Notes: generated by a model not told the origin, from the letters alone. Shown: positions 1-8,156, counted from the stretch's first letter. The stretch is DNA of 11,263 nt from Candidatus Latescibacterota bacterium (GCA_003529325.1 DPVW01000253.1:1-11263), one strand, 5' to 3'. A program made the numbers and translations.

Positions 1-1424
1 TCTCCAGTCAACCGACTCGCCTCGAGGATTTCGATATCTACGAGGGAGACGAGGTGTTGACGCGCCAACAGGACACATACCACGAAATCGCCGGATACAT
101 CGCCGCCGCTCGTGATCTCGACATGGAGCTGTGTCCGACGTTATCGGCTACGGCAACACCCGCAGGGCCGGTGACCTCGGCGGCATATGAAGAAATCAGC
201 GGTCGAATACTCGACCGAATACGGGCGTTGGGGCCCATCGACGGCGTGCTGCTTGCTCTGCATGGCGCCATGGTCGCCGAAGAGTTCCCCCACGGAGACG
301 CCGAAACCGTGCGCCGGGTCCGGGACCTGGTGGGGCCTGACGTCCCGATCGTCGTCACCCACGACTACCACGCCAACGTGCCACCAGAGCTGGTCGAGGC
401 GGCGGATGCGCTGCTGATCTACAAGACGAACCCGCATATCGATCAACGGGAACGGGGCATCGAAGCGGCGACAATCCTGGCGCGCACGGTGCGCGGCGAG
501 GTCAAACCGACCATGGCTCTGGCAAAGCCCGAATTGGTCTTCAATATCTACTTTCACAACACCAGCGTTAAGCCCATGCAACCATTGATGGCTTTGGCCA
601 TCGAGTTGGAGCAACAGCAGGGGATTCTCTCCTGTTCCATCGCCGCCGGTTATCAATACGCTGACGTCGAGTGGATGGCACCCTCCGTCGTCGTCGTCAC
701 CGACGCAGACCAGGTCCGGGCAGATTCAGAGGCCCAGCGAATCTCGGAAGCCATGTGGGCGGTGCGTCAGTCTCTGCTCACCGACGTGCCGGGTCCGGCG
801 GCGGCGGTGCGGTTGGCGATGGACAGTGACAGACATCCCGTCACGTTGCTTGATTTCGGCGACAACATCGGTGGCGGCTCCGCCGGCGACTCCACCCTGG
901 TGCTGGAGCAGTTGTTGGCCCTGGGGGCAGATGGATGGGTGGTGACCCTGTGGGATCCCGCGGCGGCGCAAGCCTGCTTCGAGGCTGGGATCGGCGCCGA
1001 TGTCGCCCTGACGGTAGGCGCCAAGACCGACGATGAGCACGGTACGCCACAGAAAATCACCGGCACTGTGAGAACCCTGAGCGACGGATCATATGAGGAG
1101 CGTGAGCGGCGCCATGGCGGCGAACGTCGCCACAGCCAGGGGCGTACTTCGGTGGTCCACGTTATCTGTGCAGGTGGCACGGGACTACTTGTGCTCAACA
1201 GCGAGCGGCAGTCGCCCAACAGCATTCACCAGATTACCAGTGTCGGGATCGCACCCGAGCAACAGAAGATCCTTGTCGCCAAGGGGGCTGTCGCACCGCG
1301 TGCCGCCTACGAGCCGGTGTCGCCGCGACTGATCGAAGTTGACTCGGGGGGTGCCTGCTGGATCGGCCGCGGTTCGGAGCGTTATCAACGGGCGAGCAAG
1401 AGACTGTACGAATGGAATCAATGA
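1..1424 (+). CDS. M81 family metallopeptidase (MlrC/microcystinase C-like), 5' end outside window
   Basis: This is a zinc-dependent hydrolase of peptidase family M81, whose founding member is microcystinase C (MlrC). Most relatives have unknown substrates, so the substrate here is unknown. The frame is open from base 3. The residues before the GTG at 54 (PTRLEDFDIYEGDEVL) match the family's N-terminal region after its HETNTF motif, so the real start is upstream of the window and GTG 54 is internal. Visible metal-site candidates are the His of LALHGAM (codon at 261), Asp and His of HDYHAN (codons at 363 and 369) and the His of NPHID (codon at 435). Their spacings (34, 2 and 22 codons) agree with the MlrC ligand set as I recall it; the expected Glu would lie just off the window. 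The C-terminal MlrC_C part carries GDNIGGGSAGD, HQITSVGI and KGAVAPRAAYEP. The Gfo/Idh/MocA gene follows after 27 bases and is probably co-transcribed. Confidence 0.88.
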   Translation, partial: SSQPTRLEDFDIYEGDEVLTRQQDTYHEIAGYIAAARDLDMELCPTLSATATPAGPVTSAAYEEISGRILDRIRALGPIDGVLLALHGAMVAEEFPHGDAETVRRVRDLVGPDVPIVVTHDYHANVPPELVEAADALLIYKTNPHIDQRERGIEAATILARTVRGEVKPTMALAKPELVFNIYFHNTSVKPMQPLMALAIELEQQQGILSCSIAAGYQYADVEWMAPSVVVVTDADQVRADSEAQRISEAMWAVRQSLLTDVPGPAAAVRLAMDSDRHPVTLLDFGDNIGGGSAGDSTLVLEQLLALGADGWVVTLWDPAAAQACFEAGIGADVALTVGAKTDDEHGTPQKITGTVRTLSDGSYEERERRHGGERRHSQGRTSVVHVICAGGTGLLVLNSERQSPNSIHQITSVGIAPEQQKILVAKGAVAPRAAYEPVSPRLIEVDSGGACWIGRGSERYQRASKRLYEWNQ

Positions 1425-1438
1425 GGATCATTAAACCT

Positions 1439-1442
1439 GGAG
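1439..1442 (+). promoter_or_regulatory. Ribosome binding site for the Gfo/Idh/MocA gene
   Basis: GGAG lies 9 bases before the ATG at 1452, in the 27-base gap after the M81 gene. It supports this ATG, which also places the Rossmann strand directly at the N-terminus, as usual for the family. Confidence 0.6.
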
Positions 1443-1451
1443 AAAAATCGC

Positions 1452-2471
1452 ATGACTCTACGAATCGGTATCGTCGGCGCCGGCGCCAACACGCGAGGTC
1501 GTCACATCCCCGGCTTTCAGGAGATCGATGGCGTCGAGGTCGTTGCCGTTTGCAATCGAAGTCGCGAATCCGGCCAGAAGGCGGCAGATGAATTCGGCAT
1601 CGCCACCGTCTATGACAATTGGCAGGAACTGGTTCAAGCTGATACGGTGGACGCCGTCTGTGTCGGTACTTGGCCTTATCTGCACAGTGCGATTACGCTG
1701 GAGAGTCTGGCGGCGGGTAAACACATCCTCACGGAAGCGCGCATGGCGATGAATCTGGAGGAGGGTCGAAGCATGCTGGCCGCCTCTCAGGCATCGGACA
1801 AAGTGGCGATGATCGTGCCCGCGCCATTCTACCTGGAGAGCGAGCCGACGTTATTGGAGATGATTGCCAACGGCGAGTTCGGTGACTGGCTCGAGATCCA
1901 TGTGAGCGCCCTCTCTGGTGATTGGAATCCCGGGGCCCCCATTCACTGGCGGCAGCGTCGCGAACTGTCCGGGGACAACATCATGTCCATGGGGATTCTC
2001 AACGAGACGGTGCGCCGGTATGCCGGACACGATCGGAGCTTGACGGCCCAGGGGAAGACGTTCGTGGGTGAACGGGCCGACGCCGATGGTGCCACAGCGA
2101 CGGTGGACGTGCCGGACAGCATTGGCATCGTTTCTGAATTGGAGAGTGGCGCAACCGCCGTTTACCACATCAGCAGTGTTGCCGGTCGCGGCCGTGGTGG
2201 TTCGATCGAGATGCATGGCACGAAGGGGGCATTTCGTCTCGAAGAGGACGTCGCCTACGTCGCGCTGGGTGCCGCTGAGTTTGCCGAGTTGGAAGTTGCA
2301 CCAGAGAAGAAGTGGGGCTGGGATGTGGAAGCCGACTTTGTCAACGCTATCCGTGATGGCAAGGCGGTGACGCATACAAACTTCGGGGATGGTGTGAGAT
2401 ACATGGCATTCACCGATGCCGTACAGACCAGCTTGCGGGAGGGACGCAAGGTCGATCTACCGACGATCTGA
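1452..2471 (+). CDS. Gfo/Idh/MocA family NAD(P)-dependent oxidoreductase
   Basis: This is a predicted cytoplasmic NAD(P)-dependent dehydrogenase of 339 residues, the usual length for the family. Members typically oxidise or reduce sugars, inositols or related polyols; the substrate here is not readable from sequence. The N-terminus carries the dinucleotide-binding motif GIVGAGANTRGRH (residues 6-18). The segment AAGKHILTEARMAMN (about 87-101) is where the family normally has its EKP motif. Here it reads EAR (95-97), so the usual lysine is replaced. The second half fits the C-terminal beta-sheet substrate domain, with HWRQRRELSGDNIMSMG around 165-180 and GGSIEMHGTKGAFRL further on. The gene probably forms an operon with the M81 gene upstream. 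It ends facing the minus-strand block, with a hairpin in between. The family call is firm; the substrate is unknown. Confidence 0.9.
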   Translation: MTLRIGIVGAGANTRGRHIPGFQEIDGVEVVAVCNRSRESGQKAADEFGIATVYDNWQELVQADTVDAVCVGTWPYLHSAITLESLAAGKHILTEARMAMNLEEGRSMLAASQASDKVAMIVPAPFYLESEPTLLEMIANGEFGDWLEIHVSALSGDWNPGAPIHWRQRRELSGDNIMSMGILNETVRRYAGHDRSLTAQGKTFVGERADADGATATVDVPDSIGIVSELESGATAVYHISSVAGRGRGGSIEMHGTKGAFRLEEDVAYVALGAAEFAELEVAPEKKWGWDVEADFVNAIRDGKAVTHTNFGDGVRYMAFTDAVQTSLREGRKVDLPTI

Positions 2472-2481
2472 ACAAACACAC

Positions 2482-2512
2482 GGGCCTGGGACCCAGCGTC
2501 GGTCTCAGGCCC
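2482..2512. terminator. Hairpin between convergent genes, probable bidirectional terminator
   Basis: A 12-base stem, GGGCCTGGGACC (2482-2493) with GGTCTCAGGCCC (2501-2512), encloses a 7-base loop. The only non-Watson-Crick pair is one G-T. It lies just after the stop of the plus-strand oxidoreductase and covers the last codons and stop of the minus-strand FAD oxidoreductase. Read on the minus strand it is followed by GTGTGTTTGTT, which is T-rich enough to help termination. On the plus strand no clear T-run follows, so termination in that direction is less certain. Confidence 0.65.
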
Positions 2513-3632
2513 AGTTGTCGAGGACCTCTTCGGCCAGGCCAAAGCTCGTCGTCATGCCAGCCCCACCGACACCGTTGACGATTTTGACGCCGGGGGAAAC
2601 ATCGGCAACAAAATCGGCCGCCTGCGGATGTTTGGCATAGACACCATGCCAGCGCTCCAGGATCTCGAGATCGGGGGCCACAAGAAAACCTCGCAGATAG
2701 TGCAGAATGAGATCGTCTATCTCGCGCCGATCAAAGGGAATGATGTCGTCGCCGTATTCGTGCGAGTCACCGATGGTGATCTCACCGATACCCGTTTGTG
2801 ACGCCATCACGTGGATTCCCCAACGATCGAATTCAGGGGTCTGCTCGCTAACGCGCTGCCGCAGTGCGAGCAAACTTTGGCATGGTTCGAAGGCGGCGTA
2901 GTGTCGCAGGGTCAGCCCGCCAGCCAGATGTGGCCCCAGACGCCAGGACCCGGGCTGTGGACGAGTGCGCATCATCTGCAGCTTGCAGCGCGTCAGGCCA
3001 CTGTCGGCATAGATCTCAGGGAATAGCGTGTGGAAATCGGCACCGGAGCAGATCATGATCCGATCTGCCCGCCAACGTTCACTCGCTGTTTCCACGTGGT
3101 GATCGTCAATCTCTCTCACGTGTGTTGCGAAGCGGAGCGTCACACCATGTTCCTCGGCCAACCACAGTGGCAGTCTGGCGATCGCCTCGCGTGGGTCGAC
3201 GCATAACTCCGTGGGACTCCACATGCCACCCAACAATCCCTCCGCCCGGACCGCGCCACTTCGACTGGCCACAGCCGCCGCATCGACGAGGTCCACGTCG
3301 TATCCGAGGTCGCCCGCAAAGCCGTCGAACTCCTGTAGCACCGCCCACTCGTCGGCGTGATAGGCCAGGTGCAGGGATCCCACCGACTCGCACCAGATCC
3401 CGGCCTGTGGCGCCACTTCGAGCCATACCTCACGCGAACGCAAGGCCCGTTCGTGGACTTTGCCGGGTGCCTGTCCCACGGGCCAGACCATGCCGAAGTT
3501 GCGTATCGACGCACCCTCTGCCCGCGTACCACGCTCGAAAAGCACGACCGAATGTCCACGCCGGGCGGCACTGAGGGCACAGGCTAGACCAACTATTCCG
3601 GCACCCACAACAGCCACATCTGCGTGCTTCAC
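2505..3632 (-). CDS. FAD-dependent oxidoreductase, TIGR03364 (HpnW-type), phosphonate-associated
   Basis: This is a flavin-dependent amine oxidase/dehydrogenase-like protein of the DAO fold, 375 residues from a GTG start at 3632. It resembles the TIGR03364 family ('HpnW proposed'), found beside phosphonate-catabolism genes and thought to act on 2-aminoethylphosphonate or its N-methyl derivatives to give phosphonoacetaldehyde. The FAD motif GAGIVG is at residues 10-15, with acidic E33 ending the second strand. ASIRNFGM (41-48) fits the family's conserved N-terminal segment, and VNGVGGAGMTTSFGLAEE near the C-terminus is the second FAD-contacting segment. The frame stays open upstream to an ATG at 3746, but that would overlap phnY by 118 bases and put 38 unrelated residues before the FAD strand, so I reject it. 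GTG 3632 overlaps the phnY TGA by four bases (GTGA), with a weak GGGA 6 bases upstream. It is the last gene of the block. Confidence 0.85.
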   Translation of the reverse strand: MKHADVAVVGAGIVGLACALSAARRGHSVVLFERGTRAEGASIRNFGMVWPVGQAPGKVHERALRSREVWLEVAPQAGIWCESVGSLHLAYHADEWAVLQEFDGFAGDLGYDVDLVDAAAVASRSGAVRAEGLLGGMWSPTELCVDPREAIARLPLWLAEEHGVTLRFATHVREIDDHHVETASERWRADRIMICSGADFHTLFPEIYADSGLTRCKLQMMRTRPQPGSWRLGPHLAGGLTLRHYAAFEPCQSLLALRQRVSEQTPEFDRWGIHVMASQTGIGEITIGDSHEYGDDIIPFDRREIDDLILHYLRGFLVAPDLEILERWHGVYAKHPQAADFVADVSPGVKIVNGVGGAGMTTSFGLAEEVLDNWA

Positions 3633-5053
3633 GGCCGATCCCAGGGCAGCGAGTAGGTCTTGACCCAGGTCATGGCTTTCATCGTTTCGATGACGCCTTC
3701 TTTGTAACCGAGGCCACTGGCCTTGATGCCGCCGAATGGGGTCCACTCCAGGCGGTATCCCGGCGCCTCTTTGACGTTGACGGTGCCCGCGTCGATCTCG
3801 GAGATACAGCGTTGAATGGATGGCCAGTGGTCGCTGACGACGCCGGCGGAGAGACCGTATTCCGTGTCATTAGCGATGTCGATCGCTTCGTCCAGCGTGT
3901 CGAATCGAAGAATGGCGGCAACGGGTCCGAAGGTTTCCTCACACACGAGGGGATGGGCATTGTCGACGCCATCGACGACGGTGGGCGGATACAGGGCCCC
4001 CTGACGCTGGTGACCGCACAGAACCTGCGCACCTTGTTCGATGGTGGCCTGCACGCGTGTCTCAATGCGTTGCGCCGCCTCGATGTCGATGACGGTGCCC
4101 ATATCGACGGTTGCATCGTATGGATCGCCGCAGGTCAACGCCGAAGCGCGCTCGGCGAGGCGACTGGCGAATGCATCGGCCAGGCAACGGTGCACGACGA
4201 GGCGACGGATCGCCGTGCACCGCTGCCCGGAATTTTTGAAGATGCCGGCGATGGCGATATCCACAGCCTCCTCCATGTCGGCGTCTTCGAGCACGAGCAG
4301 AGGAGAGCTGCCTCCCAGTTCCAGCACGAGGCGTTTGTAGCCGGCCTGGCTGGCGATCTGCCTGCCGATCTGGCTCGATCCAGTGAAGGTCACCATGTCT
4401 ACGAGCTCATGTGTGACGAGTAACTCGGCGACTTCAGTGGTGGGGCCGTTGACGACGTTGAGGGCGTCGGCGGGCAGTCCGGCATCGAGCGCAGCCTGAG
4501 CCAGCCAGTAGGCGGACAGCGGCGTTTTCTCTGAGGGTTTGAGCAGCACTGGCGTATTGGTGGCGATCGCCGGTGCCACCTTGTGGGCGACCTGATTCAT
4601 CGGATGGTTGAATGGAGTAATCGCCGATACCAGGCGCAAAGGCTGCCGCGTCGTGTAGATCCGACGGGCGCGCCCATGAGGGGTGATATCACATGGGTAC
4701 ACCTCGGAGTCATCATCCAACGCTTTCATGGCGGCGAACTTCAGCACATCCACCACTCGCCCTGCTTCATACTGTGTGTCTTTGTAACACAAGCCGGCTT
4801 CGTCGGTGATCAGTCGACTCACCTCATCCCGGCGATCTGACACGATATGCGCCATGCCTTCCAGTACATCGGCGCGGTCGCGACGGGACAACCGGATGCG
4901 AGTGGCGTGGCTCTGCTGCAGGATTTGCGCAACCTGTTCTGGTGTGGTGGACGCAACGCGGCCAACAACATCTCCCGACCAGGGACTGCGCACCTCCACC
5001 CAGTCTTTGCCAGTCAATTGACGGCCTCCGGCGATCGTGCCGAATTCATGCAT
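3629..5053 (-). CDS. phnY: Phosphonoacetaldehyde dehydrogenase (aldehyde dehydrogenase family)
   Basis: This NAD(P)-dependent aldehyde dehydrogenase of 474 residues probably oxidises phosphonoacetaldehyde to phosphonoacetate, the step before PhnA. Aldehyde dehydrogenase landmarks are all present: TPFNHPMN with N149, the cofactor-binding LLKPSEK with K172, FTGSSQIG (223-230), general base E245 in LELGG, and nucleophile C279 in NSGQRCTAIRR. The near-C-terminal APGYRLEWTPFGGIKASGLG is close to the version I know from PhnY proteins. H150 beside N149 and R278 beside the catalytic cysteine are where characterised PhnY proteins contact the phosphonate group, as far as I recall. ATG 5053 is 5 bases after the phnA stop, and the TGA overlaps the GTG of the FAD oxidoreductase. 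The immediate phnA neighbour makes the substrate assignment strong; without it a succinate-semialdehyde-type enzyme would be the alternative. Confidence 0.9.
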   Translation of the reverse strand: MHEFGTIAGGRQLTGKDWVEVRSPWSGDVVGRVASTTPEQVAQILQQSHATRIRLSRRDRADVLEGMAHIVSDRRDEVSRLITDEAGLCYKDTQYEAGRVVDVLKFAAMKALDDDSEVYPCDITPHGRARRIYTTRQPLRLVSAITPFNHPMNQVAHKVAPAIATNTPVLLKPSEKTPLSAYWLAQAALDAGLPADALNVVNGPTTEVAELLVTHELVDMVTFTGSSQIGRQIASQAGYKRLVLELGGSSPLLVLEDADMEEAVDIAIAGIFKNSGQRCTAIRRLVVHRCLADAFASRLAERASALTCGDPYDATVDMGTVIDIEAAQRIETRVQATIEQGAQVLCGHQRQGALYPPTVVDGVDNAHPLVCEETFGPVAAILRFDTLDEAIDIANDTEYGLSAGVVSDHWPSIQRCISEIDAGTVNVKEAPGYRLEWTPFGGIKASGLGYKEGVIETMKAMTWVKTYSLPWDRP

Positions 5054-5058
5054 GATGT

Positions 5059-6297
5059 TTACGTCCGGACGCCGTTACAGAGCACGTGGAAGAGATCGAA
5101 GTTGCGCAACTCGCCTGCGGCAAGTCGATTCGCAATGTCATCGTTGATGGGGCGGTTGAGGATGAAGGGCACTGTCGATTCGTGCAGACCACCGTGGGAT
5201 CGAAGCCCCAACGCCACATCCTTCAAGTCGTGCCACTCAGGCGTACGACCCAACACAGTGTGCTGGTCAGAGAGCACGACGAGATCGCCGATTCGGTCGG
5301 CAGGCAACTGGAACAGTTGTGCCGCCTCGGACCGTTTCAGCACGCGTTCGACGCCAGGAATTGCATCCAGGCAAGTGGCGGTTCTTTGCACCTGATCGGC
5401 GTCGACGTAGACGGTGGCGTAGGAGCCGAGTGCACCGTGGTGCACGACATAGGGATCGGTGATCGGCAGGATGACGCGTGCGGCAATCCCCGCGTCGCGC
5501 AAGAGACTCTCCACATACTGGACCCTCGGCGAACCGTCCTGCTTGGTCTTGTCATTCATGCCGTGATCCGCTGTGATACCAACGATGGCACCGCTGTCAT
5601 GTAGTTCGCCAAGGAACCGGTCGAGACGTGCATAGAAGGCATTGGCCTCTACCGACCCCGGAGCGTATTTGTGCTGTACAAAGTCTGTTGTTGACAAGTA
5701 CAGCACACGTGGTGGTGGTTTGCGGTTCATCAACCGGGCGCCTGCTTCGATGCAGAACACACTCGCTTCCGGTTCGTAGATCCCCGGATTCTCTCGCCCG
5801 ACGAAATCAAGGACAGCCTCGATGCCGTTGCTTTCAAGGGTTGCCTCGTGAGCTTTCTCTACGGAAAAACGGACGCTCGTTGCGGGCAGTCCTTCCGACA
5901 AGAAAGCGCCCAACTTGTCCTTCGTGGTAACTGCCGCAACATCCACCCCCGACTGCGCCAGGGCGGCCAGCAACGTTGGGCAGCGAAGCCAACGCGGGTC
6001 CTGCATCAACACCTCTTCATCCGCCTCAGCATCGTAGTAGAAGTTGCCCGGAATGCCATTCACTGCTGGCGGCACACCGGTGACGATGGCGACGTTGTTC
6101 GGATTGGTGAAGGAAGGCACGACACTGCGCGCTTCGCCGCGCACACCAGCGTTGACGATGGCTTGCAAGCGGGGCATGACGGCTGCCGCCTCGTCGAGAT
6201 ACGCTGGCTCACAGCCGTCGATGCAAATACCGACGACGGGTGTCTGTGGGATCGTGTACGAACGACCGTTAACGGTGACAGCAGGTTCTGAACTCAC
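5059..6297 (-). CDS. phnA: Phosphonoacetate hydrolase (alkaline phosphatase superfamily)
   Basis: This zinc-dependent C-P bond hydrolase cleaves phosphonoacetate to acetate and phosphate. It has 412 residues from a GTG start at 6297, the usual size. The complete active-site set of the PhnA family is readable: D27 (ICIDGCEP), nucleophile T64 (PSFTNPNN), K126 and K128 (TTKDKLG), D205 and H209 (TTDFVQHKY), D244 and H245 (TADHGMNDK) and H368 (LRSHGG). No signal peptide is seen, so it is cytoplasmic. The frame is open to an ATG at 6333, but GTG 6297 has a good AGGAG 5 bases upstream and overlaps the alcohol dehydrogenase TGA by four bases (GTGA), so I prefer it. The gap to phnY is 5 bases. PhnA activity does not need phosphate-starvation-type C-P lyase machinery, and none is present in the window. 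Assignment is firm. Confidence 0.93.
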   Translation of the reverse strand: MSSEPAVTVNGRSYTIPQTPVVGICIDGCEPAYLDEAAAVMPRLQAIVNAGVRGEARSVVPSFTNPNNVAIVTGVPPAVNGIPGNFYYDAEADEEVLMQDPRWLRCPTLLAALAQSGVDVAAVTTKDKLGAFLSEGLPATSVRFSVEKAHEATLESNGIEAVLDFVGRENPGIYEPEASVFCIEAGARLMNRKPPPRVLYLSTTDFVQHKYAPGSVEANAFYARLDRFLGELHDSGAIVGITADHGMNDKTKQDGSPRVQYVESLLRDAGIAARVILPITDPYVVHHGALGSYATVYVDADQVQRTATCLDAIPGVERVLKRSEAAQLFQLPADRIGDLVVLSDQHTVLGRTPEWHDLKDVALGLRSHGGLHESTVPFILNRPINDDIANRLAAGELRNFDLFHVLCNGVRT

Positions 6298-7376
6298 GCA
6301 GACTCCTGTGGGGTGACGGCGACACGCAACCATTGTCGCTGTGCGCTGGCTTCGAGGGCCTCATCGAAACGACTCAATGGTATCGGTGGGCTCACCAGAT
6401 CGGTGTACGGAAACCGTCCCGCTGTTCGATCGAGGAAGGCGATACCCGCTTCCAGATGTCGGGGACTATAGTTGTGCACCCCGCGCAGGGTGAGACACTT
6501 GCGGATGATTCGTTCTCCCGTCAGGCCACCCAGATCGGAGTCGGGGTGAACCATGCCAGCCAGCACGTAGACACCCCCGATGCGGATGTGATCAACCCCC
6601 TCCATGACGGCGAGACGATCACCGGACAGTTCCAGGACCGCGTCGACACCATGGGCAGCGGCCTGTCGAATCTGGTCCTGGCGCTCATCGGAACTTGCGT
6701 CACAATCGATGGGCTCGGCGCCGAAACGGCGGGCGAGTTCCCTTCGTGCCGGCACGGGGTCAGCACAGAACACATGCTCCACGCCGCGGTCGCGCAGCCA
6801 GGCGCAGGCATAGATGCCGAGCAGACCGGCTCCCTGCACCAGCACCGAGGAGGCCGACACTGGCACGTGGCTCAGGACATTGGCGATGGTCGCCAGGGCA
6901 CAGTTGGCGGGGGCCACCAATTCGTCGCTCAGGCTCTCGGGGACAGGGACAATCCTCGTGCCTTGCCGGAGAATCACATGTGAGGCGTAGGTGCCATTGA
7001 GTCCGAAGCCGTCGTCTGTGGTGGCGTGGCCGTATTTGAACAGATGGTCGCACTTCTCCGGGAGATCATAATCGGTGCAGAAGGAGCAGGTGCCGCAACT
7101 GTCCGCGATGGACCAGGTGACCCGATCCCCGGTGTGAAGCTCGTCCCGGCCTGATCCGCAACGCACGACTTCACCGACACCCTCGTGACCAAGGATCGCT
7201 GGTGTCGGTTCGGCTCGACGACCTTCGATCGTATGCAGGTCCGAGCCGCACAATGTGGCGAGGCGTAGGGCGACGAGCGTTTCACCAGGGCCGAGAACAT
7301 CTGGCAGGGGGAACTCGCGCAAACGAATGGGGTGTCCAGGGCCATCGAAGACCTGGGCGAAGGCAATGGCTGACAT
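6294..7376 (-). CDS. Zinc-dependent alcohol dehydrogenase, phosphonate-associated (HpnZ/TIGR03366-like)
   Basis: This is a medium-chain zinc alcohol dehydrogenase of 360 residues, probably NAD-dependent. It resembles the TIGR03366 group ('HpnZ proposed'), found in phosphonate-catabolism clusters with undefined substrate. Catalytic zinc residues are C43 (TLCGSD) and H64-E65 (LGHEGVGEV). Structural zinc cysteines are C94, C97, C100 and C109; the last spacing is eight residues, where seven is common. The cofactor motif QGAGLLG ends at residue 187, and D206 at the end of the following strand favours NAD over NADP. The segment FKYGHATTDDGFGLNGTYASH (about 113-133) is typical of this subgroup. ATG 7376 follows the epimerase stop by 30 bases without a strong ribosome site. 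Its TGA overlaps the phnA GTG. A plausible role is oxidation of a hydroxyalkylphosphonate, such as 2-hydroxyethylphosphonate, to the aldehyde used by PhnY; this is inferred from position. Confidence 0.85.
   Translation of the reverse strand: MSAIAFAQVFDGPGHPIRLREFPLPDVLGPGETLVALRLATLCGSDLHTIEGRRAEPTPAILGHEGVGEVVRCGSGRDELHTGDRVTWSIADSCGTCSFCTDYDLPEKCDHLFKYGHATTDDGFGLNGTYASHVILRQGTRIVPVPESLSDELVAPANCALATIANVLSHVPVSASSVLVQGAGLLGIYACAWLRDRGVEHVFCADPVPARRELARRFGAEPIDCDASSDERQDQIRQAAAHGVDAVLELSGDRLAVMEGVDHIRIGGVYVLAGMVHPDSDLGGLTGERIIRKCLTLRGVHNYSPRHLEAGIAFLDRTAGRFPYTDLVSPPIPLSRFDEALEASAQRQWLRVAVTPQESA
6303..6307 (-). promoter_or_regulatory. Ribosome binding site that fixes the phnA start
   Basis: On the minus strand AGGAG sits 5 bases before the GTG at 6297 and lies inside the last codons of the upstream alcohol dehydrogenase gene. 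It decides for GTG 6297 over the in-frame ATG at 6333. Confidence 0.6.
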
Positions 7377-7406
7377 GAGGGCCTATCGGTTGAAACTGGG
7401 CCTGGA

Positions 7407-8156
7407 CTAGGGCTGCAGTGAGCGCCGGTAGAACATCTCCAGCGAGTCCTGCGGCTCCCAACCCAGAAATCGTCGAGCTTTGGCGTTGGAATATTTGCCG
7501 TGAGGCAGGTCCGCAGTGACAAAAAAGACCTCGTTATGCGATGGCAGTTTCGCGACATCCGCCTCCAGGGCGCAGCGAATGGCGCGGGCGGCGTCCGGGA
7601 AGGTGACCGAAAACGGGATCAAGCCGCGTCGGCCACCATAAGGGCTGTCGGGGTCCGTGGAGCGGAAATTCAGAAACAGCATGCAGAGCACGTGTATCGG
7701 AACCTGCTCCGCGAAGATGCGGCAGATCTCCTGCCCCGCCGATTTGCTCAACGCATACAGATCCGTACCGGCGTGGGCGGGTACCTCTTCGACGATGCCG
7801 AAGTCATACGTGTGGTAGGGCTCTCCGGTGATGGTGAAATGAGGCCCCGTGTTGATGATACGTTCGTGGCCCAGGTCGGTGGCTACGCGCATGGCATTGT
7901 ACGTACCCACCGTGTTCACATCCCAGGCAAGCTGTCGATGCGGGCGCAGAACCGAACAATTCACGATCACATCACAACCGTCGGCGGCGCGCCGAACCTG
8001 CTCCAGGTCGGAGACGTCGACGTGCATCGTTTCGTGTGGGGATCTGTCCGGCAGCTTTACGTCCGTGATCCGCAGGCTGTAGTCGCTGGACCGCTCCAAC
8101 TCCTCCACCACCCAGGGTCCGAGATACCCATTGCCGCCGAGCAGGCAGACCTTCAT
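7407..8156 (-). CDS. NAD-dependent epimerase/dehydratase-type SDR
   Basis: This is a predicted NAD-binding SDR of 249 residues, short for an extended SDR (usually 300 or more), so it may have a reduced substrate domain. The Rossmann motif GGNGYLG is at residues 7-13, and D32 after the second strand points to NAD. WDVNTVGTYN (78-87) is the conserved mid-domain segment. T103 stands in the usual Ser/Thr position, and the catalytic pair Y134 and K138 is in YALSK, so it should be active. C-terminal RFLGWEPQDS is the common ending motif of nucleotide-sugar-epimerase relatives. The substrate is unknown: a sugar, polyol or modified phosphonate is possible. ATG 8156 overlaps the TGA of the upstream SDR (ATGA), with GGAG 7 bases before it. 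It is 30 bases from the alcohol dehydrogenase gene. I place it in the same transcript as the phosphonate genes. Confidence 0.82.
   Translation of the reverse strand: MKVCLLGGNGYLGPWVVEELERSSDYSLRITDVKLPDRSPHETMHVDVSDLEQVRRAADGCDVIVNCSVLRPHRQLAWDVNTVGTYNAMRVATDLGHERIINTGPHFTITGEPYHTYDFGIVEEVPAHAGTDLYALSKSAGQEICRIFAEQVPIHVLCMLFLNFRSTDPDSPYGGRRGLIPFSVTFPDAARAIRCALEADVAKLPSHNEVFFVTADLPHGKYSNAKARRFLGWEPQDSLEMFYRRSLQP

Noticed and set aside
54..56. GTG at 54 as the start of the M81 gene
   Set aside because: The in-frame residues from base 3 match the family's N-terminal region, so the gene continues off the left edge.
3633..3746. N-terminal extension of the FAD oxidoreductase to an ATG at 3746
   Set aside because: The extra 38 residues lie over the phnY 3' end, have no similarity to the family, and precede the expected first Rossmann strand.
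3812..4423. A 203-codon open frame on the plus strand
   Set aside because: It is antisense to phnY, whose catalytic motifs are all intact.
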